This document shows, in pieces, positions 39,401 to 48,024 of a DNA stretch of 64,000 nt. Origin of the DNA: Streptomyces sp. TLI_235 (GTDB lineage Bacteria; Actinomycetota; Actinomycetes; Streptomycetales; Streptomycetaceae). Both the position numbers and the translations under genes were made by a program. The notes beneath the pieces were generated by a model that was not told the origin of the DNA, did no database searches, and worked only from the letters and a program-made list of their open reading frames with translations. How positions within the stretch are numbered: the first letter of the stretch is position 1; each line of letters opens with the position of its first letter. The stretch spans positions 620,001-684,000 of the forward strand of contig NSGV01000002.1 in the NCBI GenBank assembly GCA_002300355.1, in the 5' to 3' direction.

Positions 39401-42400
39401 TCTCCACCACTGATGTCTACGGAAAGACGTCCACGCTGACCTACGTCCCGGCGACCGGCGAGGTGGCGACCAGCAGCATCGCCACCAACCCGCTCGGCCA
39501 CCGGATCAGCACAGTCCTGGACCCACTGCGCGGCCAACCGCTCACGGTCACCGATGCCAACAACAAGGTGTCGACGACTGCCTACGACCCCCTGGGCCGA
39601 GTGGTGAAGGCGTGGACGCCCAGCCACACGGCCTCGGCGTACCCGAACGCCCCGAGCTACCGGTTCGACTACCAGGTGCGCAACGACGCGCCGGTCGTGG
39701 TGTCCAGCAGCACACTCGGCTTCGACTCGAGGTACTCCACGAGCTACACCATCTCCGACGGCCTGCTGCGCACCCGCCAGACCCAAGTACCCTCCCCCGA
39801 CCGGGCCGGACGCCTCGTCCACGAGACCTTCTACGACACCCGAGGACTGGCCTGGCGCGACTCCGGCACCTTCTACGCGGACGGCTCCGCCGAAGGGGTG
39901 CTGGTCACGGGTCAGGAGACCAAGTACCCGGCCTCGACCGACACCCTCTACGACGGCACCGGTCGCCCGACCGCCGTCATCAGCAAGAAGTTCGGCGACG
40001 AGACCAAGCGCACCACCACGAGCTACGGCGGCGACAGTGTCACCGTCGTCCCCCCGCAGGGCGGCACCGCCCGAACCACCGTGACCGACGCACGCGGGCG
40101 GGCTGTGCAGCTGCGCGACTACACCGACCCCGGCCGCACCGCCTTCCAGAGCGCCACCTTCGACTACGACAAGCTGGGACGCCTCAGCCGGCACACCGAC
40201 GCCGGCGGCGCCTCGTGGCAGTACACCTACGACATCAAGGGCCGTCAGGTACGCGTGGACGATCCCGACAAGGGCGTCTCCGAGAACACTTACGACAACG
40301 GCGACCGCCTCACCGACGCGAAGAACGCCCGCGGCATCACCTTGCACAGCGACTACGACGCACTCGGGCGTCGTACGGCGGTCAAGCAGGGCTCGACCAC
40401 GCTCACCGCGTGGAGCTACGACACCGTAGCCAAGGGCAAGCTCTCTGCTGCCACCCGCTACGCCAACGGAGCGGCCTACACCTTCGCGGTGGGCTCGTAC
40501 AACAGCGCCTACCAGCCGGTCCGCACCTCGGTGACGATTCCCTCGGCGGAGGGCGCTCTGGCCGGAACCTACGCCTGGATCACGGCCTACAACGCCAACA
40601 CCGGCCAGGTGGAGACGGTCGACCAGCCGAAGCTCGGCGACCTTCCGGCCGAGAGCCTGGTGTACGACGTCACCCCGAGTGCGGGTCTGCCGTCCACCTT
40701 GGACATCTCGGGCAGCGACCCGATCGCCTCCGGCACCACGTACGACCACTACGGGCGGGTGCTGCGCGAGGAGTACGGCGACTTCGGCGTCCATCTCTGG
40801 CAGAGCAACAGCTACGACGAGCACACCGGGAGCCTCACCGAGACCATCTCCGACCGCGACACAGCACCCCAACGGATCGACGACACCCGCTACGGCCACG
40901 ACCCGGCGGGCAACATCACCTCGATCAGCAAGTCCTCCGGACAGGACGCGCAGCAGGTGACCGACACCCAGTGCTTCACCACCGACGCCCTGCGCCGGAT
41001 CACCGAGGCCTGGACCACCACCGGGGCCTGTCCGACCGCCCCGAGCACCGCCAACGTCGGGGGCCCGGACGCCTACTGGACGTCCTACACGTACGACGCC
41101 CTCGGCAACCGCAGGACCGAGAAGCAGCACCAGCCGACCGGGGACATCAACCGCACCTACACCACCCCCGCCCCGGCCACCGGCAAGCCACACAGCCTCA
41201 CCTCCGTGGACCAGACCGGCCCATCCGGTAGCCGCAGCGAGACCTTCACCTACGACGAGACCGGCAACACCACCAGCCACAAGGTCGGCACCTTCTCCGC
41301 CCAGAACCTCAGCTGGGACGCGGAGGGCCACCTCGCCTCGACCACACAGGGAGCTTTGACCACCAGCTACCTCTACGACGCCGACGGCAACCGGCTCATC
41401 CGCCACGACTCCGGCGGCGCCACGCTCTACCTGCCGAACGGCAACGAAGTCGCCCTCACCGCAGGCGGCACCCCGACCGGGACCCGCTACTACGGCTTCC
41501 TCGGCAAGACCGTCGCCGTCCGCTCCCACGGGCAGCTCAGCTACCTGCTGAGCGACCACCAGGGCACGGCCACCACCTCGGTCGACGCCGCCACCCAGGC
41601 CGTCACCCGCCGCAAGAGCACCACTTTCGGCGCCCCGCGCGGCACCGCCCCCGCCACCTGGCCCGGCCGCCAGTCCTTCGTCGGCGGCACCACCGACCCC
41701 GACACCGGCCTCACCCACCTCGGCGCCCGCGAGTACGACCCGGCCACCGGCCGCTTCCTCAGCGTCGACCCCCTGCTGGACAGCTCCGACCCCCAACAGT
41801 GGAATGCCTACGCCTACAGCCGCAACAACCCGGTCACCATGGCCGACCCCAGCGGCAGGATGCAGTACGACCAGGCCACCGGGATCAGTGCCGGGACTTC
41901 GCGGCAGCTCCAGGCGGAGGTCAACAAGGTCGGCACGCATCGCTTCACTGGCCACCCGGCATCCGCCACGTCCTCGGACTCCTGCGACCTCGAGTGCCAC
42001 ATGAACCAGAAGTTCGACGAGCTGGCCCAGAAGGATACCAGCCCGATCATCCAGCCCAAATCGGCGCTGGACACCATGAATCTGGTGAACTCGTCCCAGC
42101 TCCTCGGATACGTCCCGACTGTCACGGAGCGGGTGGAGGGCAGCGAGCCATACCTCGACATGAAGGCCGGAAGGTTCATCGGCAGGCCCCTCCGGGCAGG
42201 CGATGAGGTCCAGATCGGCAGCTCGGAAGCCATCACCGAGAGTTTCTCAACCAGGCTCTCCGCGACCGTCGGCACCAAGATCGAGACCGACAAGCTCAAA
42301 GCACTGGGCATAGCCAAGATGGAAGTCAGCGGCAGTGTCACCGCGGAGACCCAATCCTCGACGCAGAAGCAGGTGACGAACAACATCAATGACACGTTCA

Positions 42401-42603
42401 AGGTCAAGGCGGAGGATGAAGGCAAGACCTTGATCCTCATCCCCGTCCTGCAGGACGTTGTGATCACGCAGACTGTCGAACTCGGCTTCGGCAAGATCGT
42501 CAATATCCAGCACCAGCACAACGTCATTGGCTACGAGAAGCAGGCGGCGACCAGGACACCCGACGGGATGATCTTCAGCTCCGCGCCGAGAGCGTCGCAG
42601 TAA
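36448..42603 (+). CDS. Secreted RHS/YD-repeat protein with a variable C-terminal toxin-like tip
   Basis: 2,051 residues from GTG 36448. A signal peptide (LLTASVVTALWLGVLPASAA) is followed by a large N-terminal domain with an insecticidal-toxin SpvB-like entry (GGLQPTVSLGYSSQAVDG). Many YD/RHS repeats occupy about 860-1,700 (YDAYGRAVSTTDVYG, YDPLGRVV, YDADGNRLIR). The canonical core ends RYYGFLG, GAREYDPATGRFLSVDPLLD and YAYSRNNPVTMADPSG at about 1,805. RHS cores form a cocoon around a C-terminal toxin. The last 245 residues are unlike the rest: Ser/Thr-rich alternating strands (FSTRLSATVGTKIE, MEVSGSVTAETQSSTQKQ) that resemble the membrane-inserting region of aerolysin/ETX-MTX2 toxins. No immunity gene follows. 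Confidence 0.9.
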   Translation: MRQRNPRLLTASVVTALWLGVLPASAAMALPARGGPDLPALHQPKAVPVKKVATGHGAQRPDQAAVPPGHHTPRATWPKAGTTAAGPGAAGLRPPGSVPVTVTPAVKPATAKSAAATKVSVTVADRAATARAGIEGIVLSVDTTSSSDVKLDYSSFADAYGGDWAARLRLVRLPGCALTTPERAECRVQQPLASVNDPKAGTVSAKVDPAPAAAGAKNEQLTLPGNGTAPASGPVLLAATAAPSGDSGSYRATSLQPSGSWSAGSSTGAFTWSYPIGAPAVPGGLQPTVSLGYSSQAVDGRTSASNNQASWLGDGWGWEPGFIERRYKPCDDDQASGNNTAKVGDQCWYNDNATLSLGGKNTELVYDSAKGWHPANDSGERVEKLTGTVNGDDNGEYWRITATDGVQYYFGLNRPPGWKDATTPETKSAWTVPVYGNQPGEPCYNASFANSWCQQAWRWQLDYVVDPRGDAMAYYWNQETNNYDRNLTTATPYIRSGWLDHIDYGLRSDTVYSAKAMGQVKFDVTERCLTGCATFDQTNAANWPDAPYDLNCKDGDDCRTNISPTFWSRKRLTGITTRLLTGGGYQDVDNWAFEQSFPPSGDGISTPMWLKSVTRTGKVGGSLPLPPVTFAGQQLANRVDKTGDGLAPFIRLRLSQVTTETGGTIGVYYSAPDCTATTLPPADATNTTRCFPSRRYEGSTPKDDWFNTYVVTRVVEGDNLADTPDKVTEYSYLDGAAWTRSEAELTKDSDRTYSVARGYGRVQTRTGAGSDARTISEDRYFRGIDGTGVKDSAGQAVTDRPQFAGQLRETATYNGDGGPLVTATSYTPWRSSPTATRPRTGLPDLEAYLTGTGTEQTRTTTSTGERRTSLTRTFDQYGLVSTVSDLGDDARTGDEQCTTTTYARNTGTWLLDRASRTETVAAKCGDPVTRPADVIADTLTYYDGATATDATPSKGLATEARVINGKGDGYDSKGTVSYDAYGRAVSTTDVYGKTSTLTYVPATGEVATSSIATNPLGHRISTVLDPLRGQPLTVTDANNKVSTTAYDPLGRVVKAWTPSHTASAYPNAPSYRFDYQVRNDAPVVVSSSTLGFDSRYSTSYTISDGLLRTRQTQVPSPDRAGRLVHETFYDTRGLAWRDSGTFYADGSAEGVLVTGQETKYPASTDTLYDGTGRPTAVISKKFGDETKRTTTSYGGDSVTVVPPQGGTARTTVTDARGRAVQLRDYTDPGRTAFQSATFDYDKLGRLSRHTDAGGASWQYTYDIKGRQVRVDDPDKGVSENTYDNGDRLTDAKNARGITLHSDYDALGRRTAVKQGSTTLTAWSYDTVAKGKLSAATRYANGAAYTFAVGSYNSAYQPVRTSVTIPSAEGALAGTYAWITAYNANTGQVETVDQPKLGDLPAESLVYDVTPSAGLPSTLDISGSDPIASGTTYDHYGRVLREEYGDFGVHLWQSNSYDEHTGSLTETISDRDTAPQRIDDTRYGHDPAGNITSISKSSGQDAQQVTDTQCFTTDALRRITEAWTTTGACPTAPSTANVGGPDAYWTSYTYDALGNRRTEKQHQPTGDINRTYTTPAPATGKPHSLTSVDQTGPSGSRSETFTYDETGNTTSHKVGTFSAQNLSWDAEGHLASTTQGALTTSYLYDADGNRLIRHDSGGATLYLPNGNEVALTAGGTPTGTRYYGFLGKTVAVRSHGQLSYLLSDHQGTATTSVDAATQAVTRRKSTTFGAPRGTAPATWPGRQSFVGGTTDPDTGLTHLGAREYDPATGRFLSVDPLLDSSDPQQWNAYAYSRNNPVTMADPSGRMQYDQATGISAGTSRQLQAEVNKVGTHRFTGHPASATSSDSCDLECHMNQKFDELAQKDTSPIIQPKSALDTMNLVNSSQLLGYVPTVTERVEGSEPYLDMKAGRFIGRPLRAGDEVQIGSSEAITESFSTRLSATVGTKIETDKLKALGIAKMEVSGSVTAETQSSTQKQVTNNINDTFKVKAEDEGKTLILIPVLQDVVITQTVELGFGKIVNIQHQHNVIGYEKQAATRTPDGMIFSSAPRASQ

Positions 42604-42615
42604 CCGCACAGCAGC

Positions 42616-42656
42616 GGGGCCGGTGGCCACGGGAAGACCCCGTGGCCACCGGCCCC
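42616..42656. terminator. Perfect 18-bp hairpin after the RHS gene
   Basis: GGGGCCGGTGGCCACGGG (42616-42633) pairs exactly with 42639-42656 around the loop AAGAC. It lies between the RHS stop and the converging PhoX remnant. Confidence 0.8.
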
Positions 42657-42667
42657 GACCGTTGGAC

Positions 42668-42903
42668 TCAGCGGCGGCGCCACCACGGGCCGGTGACGGC
42701 GAGCATGATGCCCGGCTCCTGGATGTTGGCGAACAGCGTGTGCCCGTCCTCGGAGAAGGTGACTCCGGTGAACTCGCTGAATTCGGGCGCCTCGGCCGTG
42801 CCCGTGTTCATCTCGCTGCGAGCGATCAGGAAGGTGCGGCCATCGACGGTGGTGCCGAAGAGGTGCTGGATATTCCTCACCGTCCTCGGCGATCACCAGG
42901 CCG
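42668..42903 (-). pseudogene. C-terminal remnant of a PhoX-type (DUF839) phosphatase
   Basis: Reads IQHLFGTTVDGRTFLIARSE, then EFSEFTGVTFSEDGHTLFAN, then IQEPGIMLAVTGPWWRRR and a stop: the conserved C-terminus of PhoX-like alkaline phosphatases. Upstream, LVIAEDGE is in another frame (one-base shift near 42885), and beyond 42903 the similarity ends. About 90% of the gene is gone. Confidence 0.75.
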
Positions 42904-43559
42904 CCGTCTGCACCCGGACGGCAGCGAAGCTGCCTGTGGTGACAGGACTGCCGGACATGCCCTGGAGCCAGCCGCCTCTGTCAGCCGCTGGCCAGTACCG
43001 CCATGCCGCAGCCGTTGGCAACGCCGCCACGTGGAAGCTCCCACCGCTCCTACGGCAGGAGCATCCAGGCTGCACGCCCACCAAACGGCACTTGGCAGTC
43101 CTGAAGTCGAGCCCCGTCGACCGGGTCGTACCTCCGCACCGCCACCCAGGCAGCAGCACCGCCACCCAGGCAGCAACACCTCTTGCATCCTCGGGGGCAA
43201 CGATACGAAGCCGTATCTCAAGACCGCGCCCCATGCACCATGTCCTGGTAGCCCCAGTTGACGGTGCGCCAGCGCGTCGATAGACGGAGACACAGCCGGC
43301 CGTCCTCGCCGGCGGACGACAGGGACGCCCGTACATAGGAAGCCACCGGCCGGGTAGGTCTCCCCCGCGGTCCGGTGTGCAATGCCCGGCTCGGCCGCCT
43401 CCGGCCCCGGGAGCAGCACTGCCGAAGCGGCGGCGCAGCCCCGCACGGCCGTTCGAGGTGACGCCGCGCACGCCTCCCAGCGGTGGCCCTGCGGGATGGG
43501 TATCGTCCGCCTCAGTGCACCGGCCCTGCGGCGGCGCGGGCCGCACGGAGGAGGACACC
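42904..43559. other. Gene-free stretch with a short tandem repeat
   Basis: About 650 bases without a convincing gene. CGCCACCCAGGCAGCA occurs twice in tandem around 43139-43171. The sequence between the PhoX remnant and the collapsed KUP gene looks like scarred, formerly coding DNA. A GGAGGA ribosome site for the next frame is at 43548-43553. Confidence 0.4.
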
Positions 43560-44237
43560 ATGGCTGACCACGGCTCCGCAGCACGGCCGCCGAAGAACGG
43601 ACGGCCCGTCCGGACCGGCGGGGCGGGTCTCGCGCTGACCATCGGTGCGCTCGGGGTGGTCTTCGGCGACATCGGCACCAGCCCGATCTACACGCTCCAG
43701 ACGGTGTTCAATCCGGACGACCCGCACCCCGTACCGGTCTCCACCGAGAACGTGTACGGGGTGGTGTCGCTGGTGTTCTGGTCGGTGGTGGTCATCGTCC
43801 TGGTCACCTACGTGCTGCTGGCGATGCGCGCCGACGTGGAGCACAACCACGTGCGGCACGACCAGGTCGTGGTGCTGTCCCTGAAGACGGAGCCGGTGCC
43901 GCGGCTGCCGGACGACCGGCGGATCGCCGTCGACGACCTCGGCTACGCGGAGGACGGGATCATCCACGTCACCGCCCGGTTCGGCTACATGGAGACACCC
44001 GACGTACCCGGCACGCTGGCGCTGCTCGACCCGATTGCGACCGAGGGCGAGCTGCGGCTCGACCAAGCGACCTACTTACTGTCGAAGATCGAACTCCGGC
44101 GCGGGAAGGAACCGACGATGGCACCGTGGCGCAAGCGGCTGTTCATCGCCACCTCGTACATCACCGCCGACGCCGCGGAGCACTTCGGCCTCCCCGGCGA
44201 CCGCACCGTCATCATGGGCTCCCACATCGAGGTGTAG
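43560..44237 (+). pseudogene. KUP potassium transporter with most of its middle deleted
   Basis: A 225-residue in-frame remnant. Residues 1-97 are the start of a KUP/HAK transporter (LTIGALGVVFGDIGTSPIYT, first two membrane helices, YVLLAMRAD). The frame then continues directly with the C-terminal cytoplasmic part (VEHNHVRHDQVVVLSLKTEP, LGYAEDGIIHVTARFGYMET, LPGDRTVIMGSHIEV). A normal KUP has about 650 residues and 12 helices, so some 400 residues were lost without breaking the frame. The join at GCGCGCCGAC could reflect recombination at a short homology. It cannot transport potassium. GGAGGA precedes the ATG. Confidence 0.85.
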
Positions 44238-44247
44238 GGCCGAGAGC

Positions 44248-44385
44248 TCAGACCAGAAGCAGGCCGATCCCGATCAGCAGCGCCGCGCCCAGCAGGGCCG
44301 CGACCAGGACAAGACTGCGCCTGCCTGCGCCGAGGCGGCGCAGGGCGAGGGCAAGTGGACCGACAGGAGTGGTCCTGTTGTTCAT
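44248..44385 (-). CDS. 45-residue single-helix membrane peptide
   Basis: ATG at 44383-44385 follows AAGGAGAC, a strong ribosome site. The peptide begins MNNRTTPVGPLALALRRLG and ends in a hydrophobic helix (LVLVAALLGAALLIGIGLLL) before TGA at 44248-44250. Basic N-terminus inside, short tail outside. No function recognised; it may be co-transcribed with the membrane protein upstream of it on the same strand. Confidence 0.65.
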   Translation of the reverse strand: MNNRTTPVGPLALALRRLGAGRRSLVLVAALLGAALLIGIGLLLV

Positions 44386-44414
44386 GGCTGTCTCCTTGTC
44401 CGAGTACGGGTCTT

Positions 44415-44809
44415 TCAGGCCGTGTCTTTCCGTAGCGCGTCCCGCAGCCGCAGCAGTTCGCGGCGGCGGGACCGCGCCCGCACCAGCGCGAGCGATGCGG
44501 CGGCGACGGGGACGGCGCCGGCCAGCGCGGCGACGAGGACACCGGCCGTGCCACCTCGGGCAGCGGCCAGCACCGTCCCGGCAGTGCCGGTCACGGTGGT
44601 GGCCAGCAGGGCCAGCCGGGCTGCCAGCACCCGGTCCCGGGCGTACAGCGGTCGGCGCCTGCTCAGCACCCAGCCGGCGAGAACCGCCCAGGCCAGCCCA
44701 ATGTGAGCCGAACCGCTGATCCGCCGGCGCTTGCGCCGGCGGCGGGGAGGAGGCAGAGCGTCAACAGGGCCGGTAGGAGTGCTACCAGTGAACGCCGGCG
44801 TCGGGACAT
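44415..44809 (-). CDS. Small membrane protein, probably frameshifted
   Basis: ATG 44807-44809 follows GAGGAGC and begins MSRRRRSLVALLPALLTLCL, a good first helix, but that frame stops at 44663. The next frame continues SAHIGLAWAVLAGWVLSRRR, then LAARLALLATTVTGTAGTVL, GVLVAALAGAVPVAAASLAL and an Arg-rich end LLRLRDALRKDTA, giving about four helices in all. A shift near 44720 would join them into one protein of about 130 residues. If it is not an error, the gene is broken. No family was recognised. Confidence 0.45.
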
Positions 44810-45424
44810 GGGGTGATCGCTCCTCGGGATGAGCCGTGCGGTGATCGGACAGGGCGACGGTAGGCGGTGCCACCGGGCGCCGGGGAGTGCCGGACGGCCG
44901 GTCCTGCGGCACCCCCGGCACCCCCGGCCGTGAACACACCCCTGCCGATCAGCACATGGCCTGTGGCCACTCCTCGGGTGAGACCCGCGCGGGACGGTGG
45001 CGCTGACGTATCGCTTCCCGGTGAGCGGCCGTCTCACTGTCGCCCGATCACGGCAGCCGGTCGCCGTGACGGCGCGTTCGGCCTGCGCGACCACACACAG
45101 GCCGCCCTGTACGCGCGCGACCACGGCCTGATCCGATCCGGGCGGACACCCCGCCCGCACCACACTGTGCCGGTCGCAACCATGGACACCAACGTCCTTG
45201 TGGTGCAGGGCTGTTGGTCGACCACCGCCGCGTCCCGTGCGGCCGGTTGCACCCGTGCCGTGCCTGTCCCGTGGGGGAGCAATGGAGCTTCGAGGCGCGG
45301 GTGGTGCTTGCGGAAATTGCTTTCACCCGGGCCTGTCGGAGTCGGACGGTGCGGTGCTTAAATGTCCGCCACCAACCCCCCTTCCATTGCTGCCACTTGT
45401 GGCACACAGCATTGAGGATGCCCT
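44810..45424. other. Upstream region of the NlpC/P60 gene, no gene seen
   Basis: About 610 bases with only Arg-rich, unconvincing frames. Such genes in Streptomyces can have c-di-AMP riboswitches, but no match to the known consensus was found. The 60 bases before the GTG at 45425 are less GC-rich (ATTGCTGCCACTTG, CAGCATTGAGGATG) and may hold the promoter and leader. Confidence 0.4.
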
Positions 45425-46336
45425 GTGACTACGCGCGTTGACCTGTTACCCCGGCGGGCCCTTCCCGTTCTACGCCTCGCCGCGCTCCTGGCCGTACTGG
45501 CCTCCCTCGCCGTCTTCTTCGCCGGCGCGCAGCCGGCCCATGCGGCGCCCGCCTGCGGAGTCCTCTCCTCGGGTGCCGCGCCGCAGGCCAACTCGGCGGT
45601 GAACGCGGCCTGCAGCCTGATCGGCACGCCGTACTCGTGGGGCGGTGGCCACGGCGGACAGCCGGGCCCGTCGTACGGGATCTGCGACGCGTCCAACGGC
45701 GCCCCCAACGACTGCCACGTGAAGGGCCTGGACTGCTCCGGCATGGTCCGCTACGCCTACTACCTGGCCGTTGGCACGGACGTCATCAACGGTGTCACCA
45801 CCACGCAGTGGACCTCCTCGCGTGCGGTGGCCAGATTCTACCGGGGCGACGGGACGGGCCCGTTGCTCCCGGGCGACCTGGTGTTCTACGGGAACACGCC
45901 GTCCACCATCCATCATGTGGCGATCTACCTCGGCCAGGGCTACATCGCCGAGGCACCGTACTCCGGCGGCCACGTGCAGGTGGCCGCACTGTCCTCGCAC
46001 GGCGACTACTACGGCGCCATCCGCCTCTACGGCCCCGGCGGTTCCACCCCTCCCCCCGGCGGCGGCCGGTACTGGGTGGACACCTTCGCGAACGCGTCGG
46101 TGTACGGCTCCCCGACCAGCACGGCAAGCACCGGCACGCTCAACCAGGGCACCAACTACGTGTTCTGCAAGGCATGGGGACGCGAGATCCGCAACGGCAG
46201 CAGCTTCAACCACTGGTGGCTGAAGACCGACCCGGACGTCGGCCCGGCCGGCCAATGGGTCTCGGCGTACTACCTCTCCAAGTGGGGCAACGACGAAGCC
46301 AAGGACAACAACGGCACCGTCATCCGGGACTGCTGA
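45425..46336 (+). CDS. Secreted NlpC/P60 endopeptidase with SH3-like C-terminus
   Basis: 303 residues from GTG 45425 after TGAGGAT. The signal peptide ends AQPAHA (about residue 40). The NlpC/P60 domain has the catalytic Cys in GLDCSGMVRYAYYL (near 104) and the His in STIHHVAIYLGQGY (near 163), preceded by GTPYSWGGGHGGQ. After a Gly/Pro linker, residues about 215-303 form an SH3-like domain (YWVDTFANASVYGSP to KWGNDEAKDNNG) for cell-wall binding. It cleaves peptidoglycan stem peptides outside the cell. The tail is duplicated as a scrap at 8609-8656. Confidence 0.9.
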   Translation: MTTRVDLLPRRALPVLRLAALLAVLASLAVFFAGAQPAHAAPACGVLSSGAAPQANSAVNAACSLIGTPYSWGGGHGGQPGPSYGICDASNGAPNDCHVKGLDCSGMVRYAYYLAVGTDVINGVTTTQWTSSRAVARFYRGDGTGPLLPGDLVFYGNTPSTIHHVAIYLGQGYIAEAPYSGGHVQVAALSSHGDYYGAIRLYGPGGSTPPPGGGRYWVDTFANASVYGSPTSTASTGTLNQGTNYVFCKAWGREIRNGSSFNHWWLKTDPDVGPAGQWVSAYYLSKWGNDEAKDNNGTVIRDC

Positions 46337-46380
46337 CCCGGCCGGTCGAATCCCTCCGCTGCGGCCCGCTGCACCGAACG

Positions 46381-46422
46381 AAGGCCCGCCCCGGTGGACG
46401 ACCGTCCGCCGGGCCGGGCCTT
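46381..46422. terminator. Bidirectional hairpin between convergent genes
   Basis: AAGGCCCG (46381-46388) pairs with CGGGCCTT (46415-46422) around an inner GGACG-AC-CGTCC hairpin. It separates the NlpC/P60 gene from the leftward catabolic operon and is similar to 8701-8736. Confidence 0.75.
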
Positions 46423-46446
46423 GTCCCCACGTCGCGGAGACCTGGA

Positions 46447-48024
46447 TCAGCCCGCCGTCCGGGCCTCCAGCAGCGGCGCCCACACGTCGGCGCCGGCCGC
46501 CAGATCCGCACCGCCGGGCCTGCGGCCGGTGGCCAGCACCACGCGGTCGGGCCGCAGCAGTACGGCCGCTGCACCGCCCATCCAGCGGGCGATGGTGCCG
46601 TCGTCGCCGAGGTCGGCCGGGGTGGTGATCCGGGCATCCAGGGCCTGGGCCAGCCGGGTGAGGGCGGGCCCGGGCGGACCGGTGGTGATCAGGGCGAAGG
46701 AGGTGCCCAGGCGGTCGTCCAGGAGGATGCCGTCCCCCTCGGCACGGGGCTGGGGGCAGAGAGTCCCGATGCGGGGGTGGCCCGGGCGACGGCGGCGGTG
46801 GACCAGCGGCCCCGGCCGCAGCGCCGGGGAGAGGCCGGACAGGGCGAGGGTGGAGACACCGGGAAGGCGGGATGCGGCCGGCAGCACGGCCCCGCGGGCG
46901 ATCGCGAAGCGGGAGCCGCCGCCGGTCATCAGGGTGCCGACGACGACGGCTGTGCGGATCAACTGCTGGGCATGGGGCCTTCGTTCGGCCTGGTAGCTGT
47001 CGAGGAGCCGGTCCGGGGCGCGGCCGCCGAGGACACGGGCGAGCTTCCAGGCGAGGTTGTGGGCGTCGCGCAGGCCGGCGCCCATGCCCTGGCCGATGAA
47101 CGGCGGGGTGAGGTGGGCGGCGTCGCCGAGCAGGAAGGTGCGACCGTGGCTCCAGTGATCGGCGATCTGCGCCCGGAAGGTGTAGGCGGCGGTCCGCAGG
47201 ACGCGCAACTCGCCCTCGGGGATGCCGGTGGTCCACGGGGCGACGAGGCGGAGCAGGCGGGCCCGGTCGGTCAGGGTGTTGGGGCTCTCCCCCGGGCGCA
47301 GGCGGAACTCCCAGCGGTAGCGGTCCTCGCCGATCCGCATGTAGGTGGCGGCACGCCCGGGGTCGCAGACCTGGTGGACACCCTCCCAGGCCGGCAGTGG
47401 CAGTCGGCAGCTGATGTCGACGACCAACCACTGCTGGGGGGCGGCCAGTTCCCGCATACGGGAGCCGATCGCGGCGCGGGTGGGGCTGTTTGCGCCGTCG
47501 CAGCCGAGCAGGGCGTCGGCCAGCAGGGTGCGGACCGCGCCCGTGTCCTCGTCGCGGACGGTCAGCCGGACCGGGCCGGTGACGTCGTGCGGTGGCGTGA
47601 CGATGGCGGTCACCTCGGTGGCGCCCCGCAGGGTCACCAACGGGTGGTGCCGGAGATTGTCCCGGAGCAGCTGTTCCAGCTCGGGCTGGTCGAACATGTT
47701 GGCCTGCGGGAAGCCGTGCTCGCCGCAGCTGCCGTCGCGCCGGAACTCGGCCAGTACCCGGTGGCTGCCGTCGAGCAGGCGCATACCGCGGGCGGGGCGG
47801 CTTATCGCGCTGAACTCCCGGTGGATTCCGACGGCTTGGAGGATGCGGTGGACCTCGTCGTCGAGGTGGACGGCGCGCGGCAGCGGATAGGGGGCGCGAT
47901 GACGCTCCAGGACGAGGACGGGTACGCCCTGACGGGCGAGCAGGGTGGCGGCGGTCAGGCCGGTGGGCCCGGCGCCGATGACCACGACGGGCACGTGCTC
48001 GGGTGCGGCGACGGGGGTGTTCAC
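46447..48024 (-). CDS. FAD-dependent aromatic monooxygenase, MhpA-like
   Basis: 525 residues from GTG 48022-48024, which overlaps the ancestral stop of the extradiol dioxygenase gene (TCGTGA). It has a Rossmann FAD loop VVVIGAGPTGLTAATLL at the N-terminus, DALLGCDGANSPTR in the middle and GDAAHLTPPFIGQGMGAGLR near 295, the flavin-binding motif of PHBH-type hydroxylases; the 3-(3-hydroxyphenyl)propionate hydroxylases (MhpA) share this layout and a C-terminal thioredoxin-like part. It would hydroxylate a phenolic ring next to an existing hydroxyl to give a catechol for ring cleavage. Substrate not determinable. Confidence 0.85.
   Translation of the reverse strand: MNTPVAAPEHVPVVVIGAGPTGLTAATLLARQGVPVLVLERHRAPYPLPRAVHLDDEVHRILQAVGIHREFSAISRPARGMRLLDGSHRVLAEFRRDGSCGEHGFPQANMFDQPELEQLLRDNLRHHPLVTLRGATEVTAIVTPPHDVTGPVRLTVRDEDTGAVRTLLADALLGCDGANSPTRAAIGSRMRELAAPQQWLVVDISCRLPLPAWEGVHQVCDPGRAATYMRIGEDRYRWEFRLRPGESPNTLTDRARLLRLVAPWTTGIPEGELRVLRTAAYTFRAQIADHWSHGRTFLLGDAAHLTPPFIGQGMGAGLRDAHNLAWKLARVLGGRAPDRLLDSYQAERRPHAQQLIRTAVVVGTLMTGGGSRFAIARGAVLPAASRLPGVSTLALSGLSPALRPGPLVHRRRRPGHPRIGTLCPQPRAEGDGILLDDRLGTSFALITTGPPGPALTRLAQALDARITTPADLGDDGTIARWMGGAAAVLLRPDRVVLATGRRPGGADLAAGADVWAPLLEARTAG

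Noticed and set aside
39052-42000. 982-residue minus-strand open frame opposite the RHS gene
   Set aside because: Same antisense effect; the RHS frame has a signal peptide, YD repeats and the conserved core.
43138-43175. Short direct repeats taken as a possible CRISPR
   Set aside because: Only two adjacent copies with no spacer series and no cas genes.
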